From Harmothoe impar (Eukaryota > Annelida > Polychaeta > Phyllodocida > Polynoidae), in contig OX381715.1 in NCBI GenBank assembly GCA_947462335.1, positions 39,222,650-39,286,649 on the forward strand: DNA of 64,000 nt, read 5' to 3'. A program made the position numbers and the translations under genes. The notes below the pieces were generated by a model, which was given only the letters and a program-made list of their open reading frames with translations, searched no databases and was not told where the DNA came from. The stretch's first letter is position 1. The number at the start of each line of letters is the position of its first letter. Below, in pieces: positions 31,906 through 45,520 of this stretch.

Positions 31906-33022
31906 GTATGGTCACTCAGCATCACCAAATATGACTCAAGGTGACTCAAATTACCAGATATAAATGGGTTTGTGTAGAACTGTGATGTGCATCAAAAACC
32001 TAATGTGTATCAACTTGCAATAAGGTTCCTCCCTCACTGGCGTGAAGATGTATGATCATTGATGTCTTCCCTGATATAGCTTATAAAATCTTCCATGTCG
32101 CTCTAAGCCACAGCATGACTATTCATTAAATTCACTAGGACTATGAAAGTGCCGGTGTCTGTGTGTTACCTGACTGTGCTGTCTTTCATTAGAACCTTAA
32201 GGCAACACCTGTGTGCAACCTGCCCTGAAGCATTGTGAGGTGAATTATTAAAAGAATTATCCATACATGAGATGAGATTGAATTATCAAAGGGTTTGCAG
32301 CTATTCAATCTATCGCAGTAATGAGATGATAAATGGTGCCATTCATGGTAGAACTGGAATGTTTCCCCCGGCGCCTGATGTCCTCGTTATCCACTTTAAA
32401 TTTATATAAATTCATGCAGTTGGACTATGGACAGGTGGATCTCCCTCAGGGTGTTAATGTTTTTAAGGGGTAACGGTTTAGGAGGTACATTTTCAAGAGG
32501 AAAAAGTCGTGGAGCAGACGTCCTAGGGGGTAGATGTCATAGGGGTACTTGTCCTGACAGTTTTGCCCTTACATAACAGTGTGATACTATAGTTGTTCAT
32601 AATACCTCACGTCCATTAATATGTCATACTAAATATTCTGTATATACATAATGAATTGCTGCATGCCTTAGAGGAAGTCCTCACACAGGAACTGCTGCCC
32701 TAGACACACCTCTAATTATGAGGCTGAATGAAATATGAGTCCAAAAAGCATCACCCATGTCGATGTGCCTAGCTTGGCAGAAAGTCAATAGATGCAGTTC
32801 CTGCTGCCTTCTTCCATACTTCTGTAACCCGAGTAATGATGTATTTGGCTTTGCAAAAATTGTTTTTCATATTCTCCAGCCTTCCCACCACCCAAATGCA
32901 GTACAATATGCTGCCCAATAGTCTGAACTTGCTGCCCCATAACTACTGAGCACACCCGTTGAGGTGGTCTGAATTTGTGTTACCGTCTGAGATGTGAGAT
33001 TTGTGTAAGGAAGTATACATAG
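31906..33022. other. Unannotated sequence with a short shared segment (R6)
   Basis: Positions 32038-32090 (GGCGTGAAGATGTATG, GATGTCTTCCCT, TTATAAA) align with 57373-57422. No gene is recognised. Confidence 0.5.
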
Positions 33023-33185
33023 TGGTGAATACTACAGAGGGATCCTTTGCTAGCTGTCCCTTTGAGATCAGGCATGGGAATTAGCCATGACATATCACCT
33101 CTTCTGCCAACACACAAAGCGACTGGTGAGGTGCCTGCTCCCAGATTGTGTGGTGTGAATTGTGCGTTCTGTTCGGTTGGAAGGC
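33023..33185 (+). repeat. Repeat R7, copy 2
   Basis: This is the partner of 23505-23665. Overlapping open frames on both strands (32980-33304) are not conserved in the other copy. Confidence 0.6.
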
Positions 33186-33883
33186 TCAGTGTACTATTTG
33201 TATGGGCTGACCAAGTGAAAAGCGTGACAGGAATGTGCACCATTCAGATCACCACAATAATATGTTGGTGGTACTGTGTCTCACTATGGCAACTTGAGCC
33301 TTGACCTATCAATTAACACCTAATACATTTTGTACATTACTTCATACATTGAAGCAAACAGTGTCCTTTAGAAATAATCCTATCCCTCTTGCTCAAGGTC
33401 ACAATCTGACAATAGTGGATTAACTTTTGTATATTCCATTTACAATCCATTGCAGCTGAGTGTAGCTAATTTCCTAACACAGCTTAGTCTCAGAATGAGG
33501 TGACAATAGACCTCCATATCATGCCTGCTAAGTAACTCATGAATGGTTATAAGATCATACAAAAGTGAAGGAATGGTACTCTACGCTTCTGAGGTTATGA
33601 AGACCTACCTTTTCATTGATAAAACAGTTTTCAAAACAAATTGTGCTCAGTCGTAAGCAGGATACATAAGCAGCTGCCATGGGCATCAGATAGTTCATGT
33701 CAGTTATCTTATAACTTCCTGAAAAACGGGATAACATAAGACTGGGGTGATTCTTAGAGGATCAGGTATTTGAATTGACCGACATTCTGTTTCAAACTTT
33801 TGAATCATATCATCTTTCATGATTCTCTATACTTTTGATTAAGCCAGCTTAGCATGAAAATGCCATGGCCTCAAGTGAAGAGA
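33186..33883. other. Unannotated sequence
   Basis: Nothing recognised. Confidence 0.5.
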
Positions 33884-33996
33884 GTATTCCACTGACAAAA
33901 TCTGCCGTAATTCCATCGGTTGGACTAGATTTGTCCATAAGTTTAACAACTTTTATCGGATGACAAAATTACGGCTAACCAACCCTGGTGGAATAC
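33884..33996. mobile_element. 113-bp imperfect fold-back element
   Basis: The ends GTATTCCAC and GTGGAATAC are inverted. Inside, GCCGTAATT pairs with AATTACGGC, and GGTTGG pairs with CCAACC. A short MITE-like palindrome is likely; a target duplication is not clear. Confidence 0.5.
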
Positions 33997-35709
33997 ACGC
34001 TTAAGGATCTTTACATTGCAATATAAAAATACCTCATGTGCAGCTAAGTGAGTATACATAGGGGTATAGTTTGATATGCTCACTTTATCTCATTGAGGTT
34101 GTGAAATAAATTATCTATTAAATGTCTAAAGTGAATTAGTTTGAGATGAGAGCTGAAGGCTACACCCATTTATAAGTCTGTTTGTTATCACCTTGGTTGC
34201 AGCACCACTTATGTCAGGTTCTAACACTCTCTGACACGGCACTCTACACTTCTACCGCAGCCAATTCTCACCTTTGTACCACAATGAATGTTCAACTGTC
34301 AGTACAGTGAATATTCAGCTATCAGGGAACAAGTCTCACCAACTAAACTGTCCTGCTGTGTAAATCATTTCTTGGTTGAAGGCACACAAGTGGTGTACAG
34401 CTTTATATTTTTAAGTATACTTATGTCTTTCTTAAAGATGTTTTGTGAATTTGGATCCTCATTAGGTGAGATTAACTCAGCATAACATAACAATCACAAG
34501 CTTTATACCACATGGTAGGTCTTAAACCGCATCACTGACTGATTCCTGAAGCACTGGCTTGAACCCTCCCCCCCTTTCTGAATGATAAATTGTCTCCAAA
34601 TTTCTTCGTAGAACCAATTTAAAATGGAATCTAATATGAGACCTACACTACTAAATTTGCTTTTTATGCTTCAATGTCTAAATCACCCCTTCCATGATGA
34701 GAGGATGATGTGACTTCTACCTCTTGTCAGCTGTTCCATACATTTTTGATCTCAGCCTGGCAGTTCCGGATCTACACTTTGCAGAATCACATTTTATCTA
34801 TACTGCATGTTCAGGACATTGAGGTCAGTCAGCAGCCTACTACACTAATAGTTTCTATACTACAGCAATTCTGTGTTTTGGTCAGTTACTTGTAGTGCCG
34901 TGTCATATTGAATGTCCTTATCTGAAAGTCACATTTCATATATTAACTGATTTTATTAATCTTTGTCTTTCACCATACCTTTTACAGTTATTAACTTACA
35001 AATTTAAGGAAAAGGAATATAGCTTTTAGAGGTTGAAGAGCCAGGAACGAGAGTCTTTATATACATTTCAGTGAAAAAAGGATAGACATTTAATCAATAT
35101 ATGAAGAGTTTGGATGAAAACGACATATTATCTCCATTCCAGAATTGAAGCGTATAGTGCTTTTGGTAAAGATATCCAGGGGTCAATTATTTTACTTGGG
35201 TCACAGATTGTAGATTAAGTAGGTTCTCATCATATGAAAAATAGTAAATCTTGGACAAATTGTTTGAGGATTATATTTCACTCTCCCTAATCTTCATTTT
35301 TGTCAGATTTTTATCCCTATTTTTAGAGTGGCACTTATGTCGTTTGCATCCAAACTCTTCATATTTAACCAATAAAAACTGAAGAATCTGAAATAGTATA
35401 GTCTTGATATCATCACTCATTGTAATAAATCAAGTAATTCTTTTAATGTGTGAGATAGGGAATAAGTATTCCCTACAAAGTCTTGGTTCCAGGCTATGAA
35501 CACCGGCAGCATGGCCTGGTAACCGAAGAGGGACCATGGGACAATTAACAGATAGATACAGGTTTGAACTAGCCACAACTGCATGACAGCGAGGCTTGAA
35601 TATAGCAAAACCTCTCAACCCATCTTTATTACTAACATCATGAGAGTATATATTCATTTGTATGGGCAATTAGTTATTGTAGTAGAATAAAGGTAATCAT
35701 TTATACCAC
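33997..35709. other. Unannotated sequence
   Basis: No gene or repeat is recognised with confidence. Short frames (34288-34485, 34710-34895, 35430-35669) lack known motifs. Confidence 0.5.
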
Positions 35710-35713
35710 TTAA

Positions 35714-36412
35714 CCCTTAGGGGCCCAGTGGCGTAAAATGGCGTGAAATGGCGTATTTTGCATATATCTAACGTCCTACATGGTTCTATCATATAAATAT
35801 TGAGTGTGTAGCACTGTAAGACATACCAATGTCTCCAGGATGACCTCAGCATTTCATACATGAGCTTGTATTTGTTATCCGATAGATATTTAAAATTCTA
35901 GAGCAAATAAAGTAGGAAAATGATGATAAATATCTGCAATTTCAGCTTTGGCAACTGGCTAAGCTTGAGTGTTCTCCCCTATGATGATATTATTATTTCT
36001 CATCTCATTTCTCATCATACATTTTTTAATGCAATATGGAAAATGTAAATCAAACTATGTAACTAAGCCTAATAACTTGTATGTCATTCCCATGTTGGAG
36101 ATGTGATATAATAATTCCATTGTTGCCATTGCAACAGAATAGAAGGTTTTGCCATGGCTCAAATAACAACCAATCTAGTATAAAGTTTGATAAATTAAAC
36201 AAATGGAACGTTTCTGGTTGCTATGGTTACCAAAATTTGCATTTTTTCCCAAAAAGGACCCAGCACGAGAAAGCTTATTGCAACAGCTTTCAGGAAATGT
36301 AATATGAAGCCTATGTCAAAACAATGAATTCAACTGTTGCAGATTCACTTATGGTGCACTAATCATGTTGCAGATATCTTACTTTGGTCAAATAGTTCTG
36401 GGCCTGTAAGGG
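35714..36412. mobile_element. piggyBac-like non-autonomous element
   Basis: TTAA flanks both ends exactly (35710-35713 and 36413-36416). Terminal inverted repeats CCCTTAGGGGCCCAG and (reverse complement of the right end) CCCTTACAGGCCCAG match at 13 of 15. A TTAA duplication with CCC-starting termini is the hallmark of piggyBac. The 699-bp interior carries no transposase; the frame at 36081-36302 has no DDD-type motif. Just inside the left end there are three GGCGTRAAATGGCGT-type words. Confidence 0.78.
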
Positions 36413-36416
36413 TTAA

Positions 36417-38329
36417 CACTCTTACAACCCAGAGATTATTTCATTATTACAGGATAAAGGTCGCTGCATTGCATATTAAATTTGAGGTGACACTATTCAA
36501 TTGTTATCCTTTGCCCTCCCCCCCATTGTTATACAGTATAACCTCTACCTATTTGGTTCTAGAAATAGAATGAAAGCTATACCATTGAAACTGTGTTGTA
36601 ACAGACAGACTTGATTTTCATTCAGAACTTTCACCTCCCAGGTTATATATGATCCTAGCCTTTTTGTGTTTAGTGGCAGGATCCTCACAGCAGTGTCTAC
36701 AAAGTATTGATGTCAGAATGACGTCATTGCATACACACATCAAGGTACCACCTTGAGGACGGGCCCAGTATTCTAGTACGACCTAAAGGAGCTATACATG
36801 TACTAACCAACTAGGGCGTACTGGTATAATGGCCTGCACCCTGCAGGAATGTATCTAAACACTTACATTAATATCTCTCTTGTAATCTCAACATGCTACA
36901 TATCATGTATGGTATCATTGGAAAGAGAATATTCTAATCTGTATACTGGTAAATCTACAAAGTAAAAGAATTAATATAGAGAGAGATAGGATGTATTAAA
37001 GATGCTAGATTCATGAAAGTCTCTGAAAGGCACTCAGGAAAAGTAATTTCCGATTTTTTTTGGTTTATTTGCTGATAGAATTCTAGGTGCAGGGAGGTAG
37101 CTTTGACATTGCTCTATGACCCTAGGTTTTGGTTTTATCTATTTCTGTAACTGTAAGTCCAGAAATAGAGAGAAACCACCAATAAATGGTGTGTTTCTGT
37201 CCTCCACCAATACCCCAAGTGATTGTTAAGCTAAGACCCATTGTTCTGTGGTGGAAGGTAGGGTACTAAGGGGTCTGCGCATCCATCCATGATCCAAGTG
37301 ACAGCCTGGTACAGCCTAGTTGAAGAGACTGTACCAGAGTAGTAGTCCATACCTGTAATGCATTCCTGTCCCCTACCTACTTGCTGATGTTGGGCAGACA
37401 GCAGAAAACACCCCAGGTAAATACTGAATAAGGAAAGTCAAATCACTGAGACTGTGAGTTACAGAGTAACAAGGTACATAATATCTGAGCTCGGGCCAGG
37501 ATGAATGGGAGGTATAATATTAAAGGGGGAGGTTGGACATGACCTTTTCTCTGTCACCACTTTGTTGTCCTGGAGATATTTTCTTTCTTTTAGAGATTGT
37601 TATCAAGTTTAGGATGATATTAAAACTGTAATGAGGAGGCTGCAGGTCCAGTTTCATATTTCAGACAAGTCCTGAAATGGACATTTCCTGTTTTCATCAG
37701 AAGAAAACTAATTGGAAAAATTAAATTCGGGCTCATATAAAACTGCAACCTTCAGGACAGGCTCCCACATGTGGGCTCAAGCAGCGATCAAGGTAGGATG
37801 AATATTAAGTAGAATAAATCTGAAAGTATGCAGAAGGAAGATCTCCACACGTGAGGCACCATGCAGGACACCACATACCTATTCAGTCACCATAGAAATA
37901 AATCGACAATAGCTGCTGGTCAGATGACCGGAAGAGAATAATTATTTAGCCTCTGATAGTAGACTAGAGACTGATGATTCATGGAAAAGGTTCTGTGGCC
38001 GAAACACTAAGACCATGCCTTATCTCTGTGACCGCTTTGTTTTCTTGGAGTAATTCTTTATCACATCACTAGTTTGCACAGTTATGGCTGTACATGGACG
38101 ACTGTAAAAAAAGGTCTCCTCTATGTGGGGTTTGACATGTCATCCTTTCTGTTTAGCTAGTGAGAGGGTGGAAGGGATGGTTAGTGTAGCATTGTTTGAG
38201 TGTGAATGGTGGCGAGGGCACTATGTAGTAGGATTTATAAGCAGTTTTATAGGATATGGGAGGGAAGAAGGAGTGAGGTGTAGGAAGTGGCTTCTATATG
38301 AGGTGTGATGAGGCTATGGTTGTAGGGCT
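36417..38329. other. Unannotated sequence
   Basis: No gene is recognised. Positions 37535-37590 and 37995-38055 share CTGTCACCACTTTGTTGTCCTGGAG-type words (similar, not identical), another local pair of diverged repeats. Confidence 0.5.
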
Positions 38330-38460
38330 TGTGTCAATGAGGGGCAGTTAGACCATGTCCTCCCTCCTTCAGCCCTATTTACCTCTACACACTCCTGCAC
38401 CCTCCTGCGGCCTGCCGTCCATCGTTGTCCTCTGGTTGTACCAACTTATAAACTTATTAA
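38330..38460 (+). repeat. Short dispersed repeat R5, copy
   Basis: GTCAATGAGGGGCAGTTAGACCATGTCCTCC is followed by CCTCCTGCGGCCTGCCGTCCATCGTTGTCCTCTGG and ACCAACTTATAA. This is one of the best-preserved copies. Confidence 0.7.
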
Positions 38461-39635
38461 CTCTTAAATTCCTTACCACACTCCCCACTATGATAGTTGT
38501 GCCATAACCAGACTAGACTAACAACAACTCTCAACCATATATAGATCCAAATGCCAGCTCAGTCAGAGCCATGAGGAGTAGGGTTGAAGGTGATAGGAGA
38601 AACACATATTTCTGCTGGTGTAATATTTATATACGCAGCAGCCTTGCATTCACCTGTCAGTACACACACTTATCATCTACAAGAGGTAGGTAACATCTAT
38701 GTGTGATTTATTAAGGACATATTCACCTGCCATATCAGCATTAACATAATCTCTTCAAAGGGGAAGTAATGTCTAGGCAGGCATTTATTTTAGTATGTTT
38801 GCCTACCCTCTTGGATTTTAATGCGTTTTTTTTAGTTGAGAAAATACACCCATAATAAATTCTTTCCTTTCTTGAATACAATGCCGTTTCCAATGACTAC
38901 AGTGTGCCACATTTATTTCAAAATATGATATGGTTATCAGTTGTAGGGGAATTATGTTATACATTGTATGAGCTGAGTAAACAATTTAAACACAACATCC
39001 TTGTCAAGATCTTGGCATTGTTAGATTTAGACTTACCACCATTTCTGTGGTGAAATGCCAATGCATGTAATCACAAATGAATAAGATGGACAGGTACACA
39101 GTGAGCTGTCAGTGGTGATGGTTAGGAGATGGATTGAGCATGATAATTCTATTAAGGGCCTTGCTCATCTGAGGTTGTTCTCTGCATGACCAGTCAGTGG
39201 GAGGACATGGACGGCAGGATGATTAGTTTTTGGTTGGAGGACTTTCTAATGGATTGTTCTGCTATTTTTTCAGTTTCTATCATAACACACTGATATTGTA
39301 AAGGAGCAGAGCCTTATACAGACCTTTGTCATCTATTAGACATAGTTCCAATCACACCCCTTTAGCTGCCAAACATATGCAACAGTAAACCATTTGTTAT
39401 ACCAATGAGACTAAACTTTTCCCTTAAATATAAGATCCTATATTCTTAAGTATTCTATATTGTTGCTCATCTATTGTTAATATAAGAAATATTCCTTGCC
39501 GGTTAATGAGTCTCAAAAAAACAAATGTTATCTAACTAAAATACATATCATATTATAGGTGTTTCCTTTGTGAGCCTCTTATGCCTATTTTGTATTCATG
39601 CCTTGCTATATATTTCCTTACATTTCCACCTACTC

Positions 39636-39639
<4 letters not shown>
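38461..39639. other. Unannotated sequence
   Basis: Nothing recognised with confidence. Positions 39105-39200 weakly resemble 45945-46020. Confidence 0.5.

Positions 39640-39714
<75 letters not shown>
39640..39714. repeat. (TA)n microsatellite, about 37 units
   Basis: This is an uninterrupted TA dinucleotide run. Two long Tyr-Ile frames crossing it are artefacts. Confidence 0.98.
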
Positions 39715-39719
<5 letters not shown>

Positions 39720-41369
39720 GCCCAAGGCTGTATCACTATCTATGAATTATATATGCTTGTCAGTCACCCTAGGTGAGAACGGGCAACAGCGGTGGCGGTA
39801 TTGTGAGCAATTTACTAGCAGGGTATTGTCATATTGGGCCATCGTCATCTAGCATTAGATACTATAATCTACAAACCGATATGCATGGCAATAAGTGACA
39901 AATAGATAAGCAATTATGTGTGTAGTTTGGGTTTATTTGTACATACATGCAGTATAGATGTCGATACTACTATGGTACGGCCCAAATAAATGTGACTGTC
40001 CTGGTCTTGATGAATATATATTATATGGAACGCAAATTTTCATACAGTTCCTTGTATAAGGGAATGTATAAACAACACATTGAATTATTTCAAATCGTTG
40101 ACAAATGTACATTTTCTCTTTGGTGTATCACAGAATATGTTATTAATGATATAGCTTCATTTAACTGGGTGTGATCACACACAAACATATATCGTGATAT
40201 TATAGTCTTCCATGATAACAACATCTTGATACAACTTGTATGTACCGTCGGTCAGTTCAGCAAAAGGTGGTCTGTGTCAATAGAAAACCCATCTCAGTAT
40301 GTGAGTCACCACCTCCTAGTTACCGGCCTACGGACACAGCAGAAAGCCTGCAGGCTCCCCTCGGAGGATGCTGACCACACACATAGTCTTCTTACTGTGA
40401 ACAAGGGGCTGCAAAGGGTTAGGCAGATACAGTATGTGATCACCTATCAATGCCATCTAATTCGGTGAGCATCAGCGCAAACCATTGAGTGATAACTGTT
40501 GTTGTCTTGGTAATGAAAGCATCTAAAATGACTTCTCTCACTTGTTATAGGAGTATAGTCATATTATTGACAGAACTGACACAAATATCCCTAGTTGTTG
40601 TTAGCTTAAACTAGAAAGTGTATTGAGTTCCCAGTAAACTCCTTTAAGATCAAAGCTAGCAACCTTGAATTATTGATCTTGCAGCATACGGCATCATTTA
40701 CTTAGACTTTTTCATGACTCCTATTGTATTTTACAAGAGCTGGGTGTAATCGAAATCCCTACATACTCTTTCTGTCAAGATATGAATTGATCACTATGGG
40801 ATGATGTAAATGATTGAACTCTCACTAAACTCTGGCTTTGATCACTATTTCTTTTCTTTTTTCTGGAAGGGTTTAAATCATTTATTGACCACATTAATGT
40901 ACAATAATAGTCTTTGTCCATCGACGATTTGCGTCTCGATTCACAATCATATATGTATATGTATATAACATGTTTAGAAGTGATAGGGAATTAAATACAG
41001 TAATAAAATAACACTTCTAATAATGACTAGGATATGGCACTCAGCAGAGCTGATTTTTAGTACCAACCTTTACAATTTATCACGAAGTCATACTAGTACA
41101 CTTGATCTATAAAGAGCAAGATGGACTGCACCAGACGGGACAGGACATACAAAATCTCGCTAAACAGTTTTAGAATTGTTGTTTGGAAATATTTATCACA
41201 GCAACGTATACAGTCGGCATGCACAGAAATGTTTTTTATCACAATTTTTTGAGAATTTTATCTCGTGTATCGTTTATCACAGACTATTAAATACCGTCAC
41301 TACCAGGGGAAAATCGGGCTGTACGTCAGCTACACATCAAAGTATTGAGCAATCTTTTCAGTGAGAAGT
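39715..41369. other. Unannotated sequence
   Basis: No gene is recognised. Frames at 39947-40174 and 40226-40468 have no known motif. Confidence 0.5.
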
Positions 41370-41520
41370 TCTATGGAAGGGGCCGTTAGATCATGTCCTC
41401 CCGCATCCAATCCTTTGATTACCTCTTTTGCCTCCTAAAGCTGTCCTTCCATCGTTGTCCTCTGGGAGCACCAACTCTAGGCCACTTGCACCACTTCTTC
41501 TACAACATGGCTCCAATATG
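41370..41520 (+). repeat. Short dispersed repeat R5, copy
   Basis: GGGGCCGTTAGATCATGTCCTCCCGCATCCA, GATTACCTCTT, TGTCCTTCCATCGTTGTCCTCTGGGAGCACCAACT and ACAACATGGCT appear in the family order. Confidence 0.65.
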
Positions 41521-41534
41521 AGATAGGGCAGTAT

Positions 41535-41557
41535 TGTGTGTGTGTGTGTGTGTGTGT
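41535..41557. repeat. (TG)n microsatellite
   Basis: About eleven GT units. Confidence 0.9.
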
Positions 41558-42079
41558 ATGTGCCTGGGGTTTCGTTGATCACATCACAACAAAACAGGGC
41601 ACAGAAGAGGTATAATATATACGGCCATTACCACAAAATCTGTCTTCTTTCGGGCAGAGTTACCTTGTGTTGTTATAGGTATCAAGACAAGTACTCCCTG
41701 GATATCTACCCCCGGACATGTACCGCCTGCTGTGTGCCCCCTTAGACCTCACAAACCCTCTTAAAGCCTAATACTATTAGACTAACTGTATTATAAGGCT
41801 GAGTAGAGCTGAACACGTGACAACCATTAGTGGAAGGAAAGCTATCAAAGTGTCGGTGGTAGCATAGCACAGGCTCATTATTTGGGAAAGGTTATGGTAT
41901 AAAGTGATTATGCCACAAGGAAGAAAGTAAGGCGACCACAATGGTCAATGGTATATAGCAATACCTGGTTTTACAGAGGTTGTCAGTGGAAAAGAGACTG
42001 TAGGCAACCACACAGAGGTGCCTACAGAAGGGGTTAGGGTGAGGTAGAGGTGGAGAGAGGGCTGTATGGAATGACAGGG
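41558..42079. other. Unannotated sequence
   Basis: Nothing recognised. Confidence 0.5.
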
Positions 42080-42345
42080 GAGGGGTTAAGCATCACATCT
42101 CATATGACACCCTTGGGTCCCCTCAGACTCACCATCTATATGTATGAAGCCGGGTACGCCATCACTAAATCACCCCCTGACCCCCTACCCTGTTGGCTTA
42201 ATTACATCTTAATGGCTGCTGTCAGGTCAGATAAGCACACCACACCCCTGGTGTTTCTAACACCGGATGCGGCTCGCTGCCAGATAATCGCATCAGTCAG
42301 ATTGGCTGGACAGAGTACTATGGGGCACAGAGCAGGTGATACATT
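42080..42345 (+). repeat. Repeat R4, plus-strand copy
   Basis: This is the inverted partner of 18955-19215. The plus-strand frame 42050-42463 translates with similarity to the minus-strand frame of the other copy, but continues beyond the homologous part without recognisable motif. Confidence 0.5.
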
Positions 42346-43004
42346 ACAGTGTCGAATGTCATTCTTGCAGTCAATGCAGGGGGCATTGTCTCAGTTCCCT
42401 CATAGGGCTAATGTGGCTTTAATGGGCTCAGATGACTTTCTGCAAAGACCAGGCATTTTCTGAGGCAGAGCCTGGTAATCAGGTGTATGTGAGGATGGGA
42501 AGAGTTGTTGTCTCAGTCCTCTCAAAGCAATATAACACCTCAGTGGATGCCATTAATCTTTTTAATTGTGAATTAGTTCAGAGGCAATCATTTTTAAACC
42601 TTCAATGATGGTAGATGTCAAGAAAATAATTAGTTAACCTTTTTTTGTTAACATCAACATAATAATGATAACCTTTCTGCACTTGTCAATGGAGCTCTCT
42701 TTCAGGACCTGTTTGGAAGAACGTTTGCTGCCTTTTGAGGTTTAGAAAATGCATCTGATCATCTAGTTTAAATTGATAAAAGGGGTGTATTGGAATTGGC
42801 CAGATCAATATTTCTTCAGGCCAACTAGTACTTTAGTATATAAAACGTGTTTACAAAGGCTTTTTTTGGTCCTGCAGATTTTGAGTTACAGGACACGTTT
42901 CTGAAGGACCAGATTCCCATCTATATGCAGCATACTATTTTACTATTTTTGAGAAGTCAGCTCCAGCATCCTTAACTGGATTGTCTTCCCTGATCTTTGA
43001 TCAT
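42346..43004. other. Unannotated sequence
   Basis: Nothing recognised. Confidence 0.5.
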
Positions 43005-45520
43005 TTGAACACTTGTAGTAATATTAGTAGCAATAGCTAAATAATACCGCTATAGTTCCAAAACCTCCCTTTGTGTATATCACAATAAATACCTATGATT
43101 TAGAATAGGTTTGCAGATCCCTTACTAATGGAATCGTCACGTAGGCACCTTCAATATCACTATACAAGCTGGGGCAAGGGTATACTATTGGCCTGGAAGT
43201 GACAGCCCCAATATGCACTCACTGTGGAGAGCTACTCAAACCACATTTAGGTTCTGGCACTTTGCTGATGATGTCCCCTCCTTTGGCCAGAGATACTGTG
43301 TTTGTCATTCATATGTTTTGTATATCTTGTAGGATTTTTTTTGGGTTAGTCCTTGGGGTGACCCTAGCAATATGAGAAGCTGAAATTGTTCATTTTGGTC
43401 AGGCAGAGAGAGAAAGAAAATATTTAGCCTCAAATATATTTTAGGTTTTTACACAGGCGCTCCTGGATCCACCAAAATAACCAGAATTAACACTGCTAGT
43501 ACTAAACATTTGAGTTGAACATGGTCTGGTATTTTCTTGTGATCATGGTTTGGAAGATATTTTTACATCAGGTTAAAAAACAATGTATATGAATCAAGAT
43601 TGACTTTTTCTCTTTTATATGCATTTATTATAATAATTTTTTTTGTACTAAGGTACTAAACAAACTCCAAAAGGAGATTATATGGGTGGTAAGAATAAGC
43701 AGCTGCCCAAGGGTGTATGCATCCGACAATACCACCACTACCAGCTGCTTGAGGGGAACTGCCAAAGGTCAGTAGTGGATGAGCAGGGAGGTGTTCGAAG
43801 TGAGCCATGCTTCCATACCCGGGCGGGAAGGCTTGTGGTATCATACCCAGGTCATACATAATTCACTCTTCATCCTGATGCAAAACCTGGTTTATTATGC
43901 ATGAAAGGTGGCAGGAGGGATAGTGAGGAGGAAATAAGGTAGGATGTCAACTTGGATAACCCTTGAATATTTAATGCCAATAAATAGAATGTGCTGTATC
44001 AGTTCAGTATATTGCTCAGTAATGAGCGTATCTGCCTCATTTTGAGGAGTGATGATGCTTCATGGCTTTCGTTACCCCCTGGAGCTCTATCTATGCAGCG
44101 ACAACACTTTTTTTTGTGTACACAAAGAGGACTGGACTAGAATTCACAGCAGCCCAGAATATTTTGTCTGGGGAGATGATTGGTCATGACACTGTGCTAC
44201 TGTATGGGATAGCTGTCCAGAATAGACAATCTTTGAGCTAGTTGATGCCATATAGTTTCTTCTAGGCATTAGAATATCCTCTGCACTGCCAAGGTAAAAC
44301 AAAAGGATATTGCCCGTAAATTTAACTTCCCATTTTCAGGTTTTGTGATACCCATCATTCCACTTTGACTGTTTGTTGATTACATTGCTGGATTTCTCAT
44401 GAAAGTGACATAGGCTCAAAAAAAGGAAGACTAATTGACTATACATTTTATAACCAAGCTGTAGAGCATACAATATTGACTTTAGGATCCTGTCATCCCT
44501 GTCCAGTGGCGAAAACAATGGCAGGAAAAGGTTCTTGCAGGATCCAAATCATTGAATCACAGGCTCCTGAAAGACACCAGGCTGTGAGGACTCAATGTGG
44601 TCAAGAGCCTGACTAAGCTTTTTATGTTATCCCTTTTAACCTCTTGACTTAAATTCCCTCTCTTCCCTGCTGACCCATATAGTCTACCAAATCTGTTTTA
44701 AAGCTATTCACTTTTAATCCACAGGGTTTAAAAATTGATGACAACTAATCCATAGTCATAAGCTAGCATGGGAAGCACACAAATTGCCATAGTTGGAAAC
44801 TTCGTTATGTAGCTGATGCTTCCCTACCCCAAGCTGCATACATATCCCTTTATCCTACTTGAATGATTCACCACCTCATGATTAGATCTAATTTATGCTG
44901 CTGTGAAGGTAATAATTCACGATTTAAAGCCATGTAGGATTCCAGGCACCACTGTATTGCTGTCTTACAGTAATGATCCAATGCGATGGTCTTATCACAT
45001 CTAATATCAAGTTGCATAATTATATTATTCAAATCTGCTGGTACTCAGCACAGCCAAAAATAATTGTCTCATTTCAAGAAAATAAGATTATCAAACTCGA
45101 CTGGTGGACAAACACCTTTTTTAAGAAAATAATTTTTCTCAAAACAAGTGGTTTGTCCACCAGACAAGTTTAATCATCTTATTTTCTTGATATGAGATAA
45201 TCATTTTTGGCTGTGAGTACTGGCTATGGTAGCACCGCATATCAACAGTTAACATTGTCTAGATGGTGTCAATTTCATAATAACACACTAGACAACATGC
45301 AGCCGAGCCAGACACTCTGGATGCTCTATCTACAGCAGAACTACCAAGCTTATATATTCACCTGCCTCTAACTAGACACTGCTGCTATTCTTCATTAACA
45401 AATGACTCTGATTACAAATGAGTATCTGTGCAAAAGGAAGAGACGCTTATACCACTGCAGTCCTAATCATCACCTAGCACTAATGGTCATGGTAACAGGA
45501 TGTAAACAATCGGCTTGGCT
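43005..45520 (+). repeat. Dispersed repeat R1, most continuous copy
   Basis: In one run this copy carries segments found apart elsewhere: 3430-4168, then 6862-6990, then 13916-14400, then 27395-27590/15140-15239, then 15728-16330, then 24960-25275. It is the best reference for the family, which is therefore at least 2.3 kb without its internal insertion. I see no open frame conserved between copies, no TIR and no LTR. It could be a large non-autonomous element or an old segmental duplication. Confidence 0.7.
45046..45216. mobile_element. 171-bp fold-back MITE inserted in R1
   Basis: The element is almost one palindrome. CACAGCCAAAAATAATTGTC and its complement form the ends, and the arms continue through AAGAAAATAAGAT and CTGGTGGACAAAC, about 75 bp each. 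It is flanked by GTACT (45041-45045 and 45217-45221). The R1 copies at 16240-16280 and 24950 lack it, so it is a true insertion. Confidence 0.82.

Noticed and set aside
39570..39852. Frames with long Tyr-Ile runs
   Set aside because: They are translations of the (TA)n microsatellite.
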